NCBI GenBank assembly: GCA_024644595.1
Contig: JAHEHL010000009.1
Coordinates: 147,512 to 211,511 of the forward strand
Direction of reading: 5' to 3'
Source of the DNA: Porticoccaceae bacterium
GTDB taxonomy: Bacteria > Pseudomonadota > Gammaproteobacteria > Pseudomonadales > Porticoccaceae
DNA length: 64,000 nucleotides
In this document: piece after piece, positions 57,964 to 64,000 of the stretch
How positions within the stretch are numbered: position 1 is the first letter of the stretch
Layout of the letters: every line of letters begins with the position of its first letter
Program-made: the position numbers and the translations under genes
Notes under the pieces: model-generated
Databases searched by the model: none
The model's input: only the letters and a program-made list of their open reading frames with translations
Told to the model about the DNA's origin: nothing

Positions 57964-60516
57964 CTAGCTGGCGATGGGCAATCCTTTGATCTGCATAATC
58001 GCCTCTTTGATTGCTTTGTCGAACAGGTGGGAGTTATCCAGCACCGTCACCGACCCATTCAAAAGATCCACAGCCAAACGTGCCCGATCGCGCGCGGCAA
58101 TCAACTTGCCCTGATTGTCGACAAACACATATTTCCACGCCGGCCCCACAATGCCCGCCAACCTGCCGCGCTTGTGAGCCTTTATATCACCGCCCAACTC
58201 AATCCAGCAACCTTTTTGCAATGCCCCGAGGCAGCGCTGACCGAGGCTGTCGACGGACTCGGAATCGCTGACCGCGCGGGAAATATTTTTGCCCGGCAAC
58301 TCGGTTTTAACAGCCGACATCAACACTCGCTTAATCTCACCCACCAGCTGATCCTCGGCCTGGGTCAGTGATCGACCCTTATCAGCCAGCTTTTTGGCCC
58401 AATGCTTTGCTCTCGGGGTCAGCCGGGTAACCTTTGCCGATGAATATGACTCTGGCGAAGATGCGATGCCGAGCGCCTCAGAAAGCTGTTCGATCTGCAA
58501 ACTGCGCTGGGCAATATCAGTAGAGATATGGCCGAGGCGCGCATCGATATGCTTGATCAGTTCGTGACGATACTTTAGATCTTGATCCGACAGCGGGCGG
58601 TTGGCGAGATAGAGCAGATTGTCCAGCAACTTAAGCCCCACCTGCCAGTCGGCGCCGGATTCGCCATTGCGCTGATGCGCCATATGCAGCACCACACACC
58701 AGCTGCGCTGAACAAAATCGATCACCGCCTGTGGGTGCTCCCTGCCGACCATACGCTTGCTAATTTCCTCTTCCACCCGAGTCCGCGCCCAGTTGATTTT
58801 TTCCTGCGCTGCAACTCGTTCGACTTCTTTTTCCTCGGCCATCGCGGTCATCCGGCGGTCGCGGTCGAGCAGGCTCATAAATTCACTAAAAATCTGCGGC
58901 AGTCTCTGCTCATCAAAGGAATCGTCGAGCATGGTCTCGGACATCTTAACCATCTGCTGATAAATTTTATTGTCTTCACAATCACCCTGCTCAAGGCCAA
59001 TCGCGTATTTCGCAATCTCATTAAACAGTCGTCTTATCGGGTGATTTTCCTGCTCCAGAATCAGCGGTTTTTTGAGCGCCATTTTAAGCATTGGAATCTC
59101 ACAGCGATTGATCACCTGCTGCATCTCCGGCGCCACCACCATGGATTGGCCAAAGCTGGAAAAAATATTCTCCACCACCTGAAACACCGTGGCGTCATTG
59201 CGGTGCAGGCGACTGCCCCGCTTACCCTTCTCAAGCTGTTTAATCGCCGCCGCCAGATCGCGGGTAATCTGACCATTGCTGGCCAGCTCAGTACTGTGGG
59301 CAATCAGATCATTAACCTGCTTGTTAATCTCGGCAAATAGCTGCGGCTTGGCCATACAGGGCACGCGCGTCTGGTTTGGGTTTGGGTTTGAGTTTGAGTT
59401 TGAGTGTGAGTTCAGATTTGAGTTTGAGTGTGGACTGGCCTGGCTGTTGGCGTCCCCGGGCGCCTGGCTCTGCTGCTGGCCATCATTCGCATCGGCATCG
59501 ATCTGGGCATTTTCCAACATCGAATTAATCCGCGCCAACAGCTCAGTCTGGATGCGGGTGTTGGTAATAAGCGGCTGGTCTGTGTAAACCTCCCGCTGCT
59601 CCTCCACCCGGTGACCCGCGACCGGCTGTTCAAATTGGGGAGTTGGCTCTTGGTTAGGGTCCTGATTGCGCTTCTGATTACGTTCTTGTGGCAGCGCTTG
59701 TTTTGGATCTGGTTGCAATGCTGTTAGTGGCTCTGCCGATAATGCCTGCGGCCGATCAGACGATGTGTTTGACACCTGCGGCGCAGGCTCGGTTGACTGA
59801 TCGGTGGTTGGACTGGGCTCTGCCGGCAGGTAATCTTCCAGCAGCTCACAACCGGCCTCTTCAAGCTGATCAATAGCGAGATTAAGCATCTGCCCGTAGG
59901 GTTTATCAAAACAGATTTGAGCAAAGGCTCTGACCAGTTCCAGCTGCACTTCCACGGCGATCAGATCGCCGTCCAGTGAACCGACAAAGGCCTCCAACAG
60001 AGCGTCGGGGAACAGCGGCAGCGGGCTGGGCAGGCTGTTTTGGCCAAGCAGTGTCTTCAAGCGGCCCTCAAGTTCATAGAGCTCACCTCGCAGCTGCTCG
60101 CGCGCGCGGCTGGAAAAATTGTCCAACGCAATCATCACCTCGAGGTCTTCATGCTCAAGCAGTTTGAAATGATCGCCGGCACGGCGGCGAGAGGCGGTTC
60201 TGGAGGTAGCTGGGGGTTTGTTATCACGGGACGCTGGCGGCTCTGCAACAGCCATGGGCTCTGCAAGCATTTCAAAGCCGCGCGCGATGCTGTTGAGGGT
60301 TTCCATTTCAATATCGAGGTGTTGTTTTTTTAATAAACGCACAGTATCAAAATAGAGGGTTTGCAGGCGGTTGCTTCCGGCTTCTGCGGCGAGATCGGTG
60401 AGCTGTTTGGCGCAGGCGGGATGAAATTTTTTAAAGGCATCGACAAGATGTTGCTGACAGAGCTGCCCCAACGATTCCACAAGCTGTTGTTTTTCGAAAC
60501 CCGGTCGGTCGCTCAT
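57964..60516 (-). CDS. Large DUF1631 family protein
   Basis: An 850-residue protein of the DUF1631 family, with helical N- and C-terminal regions and a Gln/Asn/Pro-rich, low-complexity middle (about 245-385). The C-terminal 90 residues (RCLGALQKGCWIEL, GIVGPAWKYVFVDNQGK) look like a small beta domain, possibly PilZ-related, but the c-di-GMP arginine motif is not seen. No signal peptide or membrane helix. The same gene lies between ampD and nadC in Pseudomonas. Function unknown. Confidence 0.85.
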   Translation of the reverse strand: MSDRPGFEKQQLVESLGQLCQQHLVDAFKKFHPACAKQLTDLAAEAGSNRLQTLYFDTVRLLKKQHLDIEMETLNSIARGFEMLAEPMAVAEPPASRDNKPPATSRTASRRRAGDHFKLLEHEDLEVMIALDNFSSRAREQLRGELYELEGRLKTLLGQNSLPSPLPLFPDALLEAFVGSLDGDLIAVEVQLELVRAFAQICFDKPYGQMLNLAIDQLEEAGCELLEDYLPAEPSPTTDQSTEPAPQVSNTSSDRPQALSAEPLTALQPDPKQALPQERNQKRNQDPNQEPTPQFEQPVAGHRVEEQREVYTDQPLITNTRIQTELLARINSMLENAQIDADANDGQQQSQAPGDANSQASPHSNSNLNSHSNSNSNPNPNQTRVPCMAKPQLFAEINKQVNDLIAHSTELASNGQITRDLAAAIKQLEKGKRGSRLHRNDATVFQVVENIFSSFGQSMVVAPEMQQVINRCEIPMLKMALKKPLILEQENHPIRRLFNEIAKYAIGLEQGDCEDNKIYQQMVKMSETMLDDSFDEQRLPQIFSEFMSLLDRDRRMTAMAEEKEVERVAAQEKINWARTRVEEEISKRMVGREHPQAVIDFVQRSWCVVLHMAHQRNGESGADWQVGLKLLDNLLYLANRPLSDQDLKYRHELIKHIDARLGHISTDIAQRSLQIEQLSEALGIASSPESYSSAKVTRLTPRAKHWAKKLADKGRSLTQAEDQLVGEIKRVLMSAVKTELPGKNISRAVSDSESVDSLGQRCLGALQKGCWIELGGDIKAHKRGRLAGIVGPAWKYVFVDNQGKLIAARDRARLAVDLLNGSVTVLDNSHLFDKAIKEAIMQIKGLPIAS
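59373..59432 (-). repeat. Hexamer repeats in the DUF1631 gene
   Basis: Ten 6-base units (ggtttg, agtttg and variants) from 59373 to 59432 encode alternating Asn-Ser, Asn-Pro and similar dipeptides in the low-complexity middle of the protein. In-frame. Confidence 0.9.
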
Positions 60517-60708
60517 CTAATCTGCCATCCTTAATGGCGAGATACTTTTATCAACACTATCTAGTTTGACTGCCCAGTTTGGGTCGCGTCAGTTTGGTTC
60601 GCGATTGAACAAATAATCCCGTTAATTATGGTCGGTTTTAGATTAAATCACCGAAAAATTTCAATCCAAAACTGGCCCGGCGCTTCAGCCCGACACCACC
60701 ATTGCTGC

Positions 60709-60714
60709 TATAAT
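60709..60714 (+). promoter_or_regulatory. Possible -10 box of nadC
   Basis: TATAAT lies about 38 bases upstream of the nadC start; no good -35 is seen (a poor TTCAGC, 19 bases away). The 230-base gap from 60517 shows nothing else convincing. Confidence 0.35.
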
Positions 60715-60751
60715 CCTGCGCTTTGATTATCCCAATCGGTAAGAGATGCCC

Positions 60752-61666
60752 ATGTCAGACTCAGACAACCTGCAAGCCAACTCTGTCGTGCTTCCCCCAT
60801 CGACTGCAGCGGATGTTCCGCATGCGGTAGAGCGTGCACTGAATGAAGACATCGGCAGCGGCGATATCACCGCGCAGTTAATTCCCCGCCAGCAGCGTGG
60901 CAAGGCGGTGGTGATCTGTCGCGAAGAGGCCGTAATCTGCGGACGCCCTTGGGTGGATGAAGTGTTTCGTCAGTTGGACAAGCGCTCTGGCCTAAGCACC
61001 GAAAGCGGCGACGACAACGGGCGCACCCGGATCGAATGGCATGTTGATGAGGGTGACCGAGTCAACCCGGACCAGCCGCTGTTTACCCTGACCGGCAACA
61101 CCCGTGTGCTGTTAACCGGTGAGCGCGCGGCGCTTAACTTTTTGCAAACACTGTCTGCCACCGCAACCAGCGCACGGCTGTATGCCGAAACCTGTGCAGA
61201 CAGCAGGATAACCATACTCGATACCCGAAAAACCATCCCTGGCCTGCGTCTGGCGCAGAAATATGCAGTGACAGTGGGCGGCTGTGACAACCATCGCGTC
61301 GGCCTCTACGATGCCTTTTTAATCAAGGAGAACCACATTGCCGCCTGCGGCAGCATTGCCAATGCCATCACCGCAGCCCGCAAGATTTCGTCCGACACAA
61401 AAGTTGAAGTGGAAGTGGAAAGCCTCGATGAACTGCAACAGGCACTGGCTGCTAAAGCCGATGTGGTGATGCTGGATAATTTTTCCCCCGCCGATATTGA
61501 GGCACTGGCCTCAATGGAATTGGGAGAGACCAAAATTGAAGTCTCGGGTGATATTACCGAAGAGAAGCTGAAAGCTTATAGTCACTCCAGAGTCGACTTT
61601 ATTTCATCGGGAAGTCTAACCAAGCATATTCGCGCAGTGGATTTATCGATGCGATTGGTCGATTAG
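60752..61666 (+). CDS. nadC: Nicotinate-nucleotide pyrophosphorylase (quinolinate phosphoribosyltransferase)
   Basis: NadC makes nicotinate mononucleotide from quinolinate and PRPP. The ATG at 60752 is preferred because AAGAG lies 6 bases before it; the ATG at 60746 gives two more residues. The protein is 304 residues with [30 protein letters not shown] and [11 protein letters not shown], all typical. In Pseudomonas nadC is followed (divergently) by pilA-pilB-pilC-pilD; here a pilC fragment follows after 20 bases. Confidence 0.96.
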   Translation: MSDSDNLQANSVVLPPSTAADVPHAVERALNEDIGSGDITAQLIPRQQRGKAVVICREEAVICGRPWVDEVFRQLDKRSGLSTESGDDNGRTRIEWHVDEGDRVNPDQPLFTLTGNTRVLLTGERAALNFLQTLSATATSARLYAETCADSRITILDTRKTIPGLRLAQKYAVTVGGCDNHRVGLYDAFLIKENHIAACGSIANAITAARKISSDTKVEVEVESLDELQQALAAKADVVMLDNFSPADIEALASMELGETKIEVSGDITEEKLKAYSHSRVDFISSGSLTKHIRAVDLSMRLVD

Positions 61667-61686
61667 GGTTTACTCGGCGGATATAA

Positions 61687-62310
61687 AAAAAGGCTCTCAC
61701 CTATCCGATCGCGGTGGTAGTGGTGGCGGTGATTGTGACCGCGGTGCTGCTGATCAAAGTGGTGCCAGTGTTTGCCGAAACCTTCAGTAGCTTTGGCGCC
61801 GATTTGCCGGCGTTTACGCTGTTTGTGTTGGGCTTGTCGGAGGCATTGCAGGAATCATGGGTCACTCTATTGGTCTGTATTGGCGCGGCTTTTTATGGCT
61901 TTAAAGAGGCGCGCTTTGCCCGAACCCTCTCAACTACCTTTTCTGCGGATGTGCCGATTGTCGATGCGCTTGAATCAGTGGCTGGCGCGGCCGGCAATGC
62001 GCTGTATCGCGATGCCATCTTGAAGGTGCGCGATGATGTCACCACCGGGGTGCAACTGCACGCAGCGATCAAGACACGAAAGATGTTCCCGATTTTGCTG
62101 CAACAGATGACTGCGATTGGTGAGGAGTCGGGCGCGCTGGATGATATGCTGGAGAAGGCGGCGATTCACTATGAGGAGCTGGTCGATAACTCTGTTGATA
62201 ATCTCACCAGTCTGCTGGAGCCATTGATTATGTCGGTGCTCGGGGTGTTAGTCGGCGGCCTGCTGATCGCGATGTATCTGCCGATATTCCAGTTGGGTAA
62301 TGTGGTTTAA
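61687..62310 (+). pseudogene. pilC: 5'-deleted pilC (type IV pilus inner-membrane platform)
   Basis: From 61687 the frame reads KKALTYPIAVVVVAVIVTAV, the start of the second half of PilC, and continues without a stop for about 205 codons to the natural end (LPIFQLGNVV). An in-frame stop (61684) lies just before. Intact PilC is about 405 residues, so the first T2SSF domain is missing, together with pilA and pilB. A GTG at 61714 could start a 198-residue product but no ribosome site precedes it, and the start would fall inside the first membrane helix. Lack of frame damage suggests a recent deletion, or some residual use. Confidence 0.85.
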
Positions 62311-62394
62311 TAGAGCGCTGAAATGCGTTGATCAAATGGCTGCAACGGTTGTGCGGCAGCCGCTCAGAAAAATAATTTTCACCGGACATTAATT

Positions 62395-63255
62395 ATGTTT
62401 TTCGAGACTTCTTTGTCATCTTTTGCCCTGGCGCTGACCGCCCTGCCTCTGGGCCTGATCGTGGGCAGCTTTCTGAATGTGGTGATTCTGCGTTTTCCCG
62501 AACAACTCAAAACGCGCTGGCGACATGAGTCGCAGGATTTTCTCGGCCTGCCCGCTGATTCCTCGGAGCCGCTATCTCTCGCTACTCCGGCTTCGCGCTG
62601 TCCATCGTGCGGCGAGAGCATCAAGCCGTGGCACAATATCCCGGTGATCAGCTATGTATTTTTGCGCGGCAAGTGTCACGCCTGTTCACGTGCTATTTCG
62701 ATTCAATATCCGCTGGTCGAATTGCTGAGCGGGCTGGTGACGAGTTTTATTGTCTATCAGTTTGGGCTGTCGCTGATGGCGGCGTACTGTTTAATATTCA
62801 GCTGGGTGTTGATTGCTCTGACCGGTATTGATTATCGCGAGCAAATACTGCCTGATCAGATTACCTTGCCGCTGCTATGGCTGGGGCTGTTTGCCAATCT
62901 CAATGCGACCTTTGTGCCGCTCAACGATGCAGTGATCGGCGCACTCGCCGGTTACCTGTCACTGTGGATTGTGTTCTGGTTATTCAAGCTGATTACCGGC
63001 AAGGAAGGTATGGGCTACGGCGATTTTAAGCTGCTCGCCGCGCTGGGTGCCTGGATGGGCTGGCATATGTTGCCGCTGATTATTATTCTGTCGACCTTTG
63101 CCGGCGCGCTGGTGGGTGTCGTCGGGTTGCTTCTCAAGACCAGAGACAAGCAGGTGCCAATGGCATTTGGGCCGTTCTTGGCAATAGCGGGTTGGATTGC
63201 CTTAATCTGGGGTGATACTATTCTCGCCTCCTATTTAGGTGCCTTTGGACTCTAG
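62395..63255 (+). CDS. pilD: Prepilin peptidase/N-methyltransferase PilD
   Basis: The 286-residue integral-membrane aspartic protease cleaves and methylates type IV prepilins and type II secretion pseudopilins. Four zinc cysteines C69, C72, C94 and C97 lie in the cytoplasmic loop, and catalytic aspartates in GIDYREQ (D146) and GYGDFKL (D210). It seems complete. With pilABC lost from this locus, it may serve a secretion system or pilins encoded elsewhere. Confidence 0.95.
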   Translation: MFFETSLSSFALALTALPLGLIVGSFLNVVILRFPEQLKTRWRHESQDFLGLPADSSEPLSLATPASRCPSCGESIKPWHNIPVISYVFLRGKCHACSRAISIQYPLVELLSGLVTSFIVYQFGLSLMAAYCLIFSWVLIALTGIDYREQILPDQITLPLLWLGLFANLNATFVPLNDAVIGALAGYLSLWIVFWLFKLITGKEGMGYGDFKLLAALGAWMGWHMLPLIIILSTFAGALVGVVGLLLKTRDKQVPMAFGPFLAIAGWIALIWGDTILASYLGAFGL

Positions 63256-63324
63256 ATCAGGCTGCGCTGAGCGGCCTTCGAGCCGTCGCACTTAATCATT
63301 CATCAGCGGCCCTGGCATGTTATC

Positions 63325-63954
63325 TTGACTGATCACTCCCCTTCTTCAAAACCTTTCGTTGTCGGTTTGACCGGCGGTATCGGCAGCGGTAAAAGCACCG
63401 TTGCCGAGGCTTTCCGGCAGCTGGGTATCGTTACGGTTGATACCGATCAGGCCTCGCGCAAGGTCGTTGAACCGGGCATGCCAGCGCTGACTGAGATCAG
63501 TGCGCACTTTGGCGCTGATATTCTGCAAGCGGATGGCAACCTCGATCGCGCCGCACTGCGGCAAATTATTTTTTCGGACCCACAACAAAAGCAGTGGCTT
63601 GAGTCGCTGTTGCACCCATTGATTCGCAAATGGATCGCGCAGCAGTTAGGCGCGGCGCAAAGCCCCTATGTGATTCTCGAATCACCCCTTTTGTTTGAAA
63701 CTGATCAGGTGCAATTGGTCGATACCACCGTGCTTGTCGATGTGCCAGTTGAGCTGCAAATAAAGCGTGCCTGTGCTCGGGACAATAATCCGGTGGAACA
63801 GATCCAGAGTATTATTGATGCGCAGTTGCCACGAGATATCAAACGCGCCCGCGCAGACCGTATACTGGATAATTCACTGCCATTGGAGACATTGAGCGAG
63901 CGAGTTGCAACGCTGCATAGGGAGCTTTTAAAATTAATCCATTCCACAAATTGA
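63325..63954 (+). CDS. coaE: Dephospho-CoA kinase
   Basis: CoaE phosphorylates dephospho-CoA, the last step of CoA synthesis. The P-loop GGIGSGKST is at about 17-25 and the protein is 209 residues. The start is a TTG at 63325; no in-frame ATG lies nearby and the ribosome site is weak. The pilD-coaE-yacG order is conserved. Confidence 0.94.
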   Translation: MTDHSPSSKPFVVGLTGGIGSGKSTVAEAFRQLGIVTVDTDQASRKVVEPGMPALTEISAHFGADILQADGNLDRAALRQIIFSDPQQKQWLESLLHPLIRKWIAQQLGAAQSPYVILESPLLFETDQVQLVDTTVLVDVPVELQIKRACARDNNPVEQIQSIIDAQLPRDIKRARADRILDNSLPLETLSERVATLHRELLKLIHSTN

Positions 63955-63964
63955 GCGCCACCCG

Positions 63965-64000
63965 ATGAGCCCGACAACTTTAAGCTGCCCAACCTGTAAA
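63965..64000 (+). CDS. yacG: DNA gyrase inhibitor YacG, start only
   Basis: Twelve codons are visible, MSPTTLSCPTCK, the start of YacG with its first zinc Cys pair (CPTC). The rest lies beyond the window. It begins 10 bases after coaE, as in Pseudomonas and E. coli. Confidence 0.8.
   Translation, partial: MSPTTLSCPTCK

Noticed and set aside
58582-59340. Plus-strand frame of 252 codons antisense to the DUF1631 gene
   Set aside because: A shadow frame; the DUF1631 frame explains the sequence over 850 codons.

Overview
The window is chromosomal, roughly balanced in base composition, and comes from a gammaproteobacterium. Nearly all genes are housekeeping genes in blocks that match the Pseudomonas order: algU-mucA-mucB-mucC-mucD next to lepA-lepB-rnc-era-recO, nadB divergent from algU, dsbC-hom-thrC, glnK-amtB near ubiK-yifB, and ampD-ampE-DUF1631-nadC-[pil]-pilD-coaE-yacG. 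Other blocks differ from Pseudomonas. I infer a marine oligotroph-like lineage near Cellvibrionales/Porticoccaceae (SAR92-like), but this rests on synteny and protein style only. I see no rRNA, tRNA, CRISPR array, insertion sequence, prophage or defence island.

Layout. 1-730: truncated Lys/Ala-rich histone H1-like gene. 959-5833: adk, mazG, relA, cysM. 5991-16380 (minus strand): acpS, recO, era, rnc, a DUF4845 gene, lepB, lepA and the sigma-E stress operon (rpoE, rseA, rseB, rseC, degQ/mucD type). 16589-20231: nadB, then sdhE/ygfX and ygfZ with a small membrane protein. 20294-23872: thrC, hom, dsbC. 23922-26768: nitrogen locus with PII, amtB, a second PII and a TorF-type porin, behind a good sigma-54 promoter. 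27104-40339: ubiK, yifB, a voltage-gated ion channel, two exporters, a quinone oxidoreductase, yciH-S9 peptidase-greB, pdxH, an SDR, a histidine phosphatase, deaD and yqcC. 40391-51637: a metallo-hydrolase, dinG, an acyltransferase, pyrB, sbcB, an OmpA-family protein, class I fumarase, a coiled-coil membrane protein and a PuuD-like membrane protein. 51819-54450: groEL, groES, fxsA, with a sigma-32 promoter. 54566-60516: an alkyltransferase-like protein, ampG, ampE, ampD and a large DUF1631 protein. 60752-64000: nadC, a 5'-deleted pilC, pilD, coaE and the start of yacG.

How the genes work together. Envelope stress signalling (RpoE/RseA/RseB/RseC/DegQ) sits beside protein export and ribosome GTPases. 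Nitrogen sensing (two PII proteins, AmtB) is joined to an outer-membrane protein and probably controlled by NtrC/RpoN. AmpG, AmpE and AmpD form a cell-wall recycling group. NadB and NadC make NAD precursors.

I did not find an obviously new multi-gene system. The items most worth checking are the deletion scar that removed pilA, pilB and the first half of pilC while leaving nadC and pilD intact; the sigma-54-driven torF-glnK-amtB unit; the replacement of pdxJ between recO and acpS by a 14-bp tandem repeat; and the many short in-frame tandem repeats.
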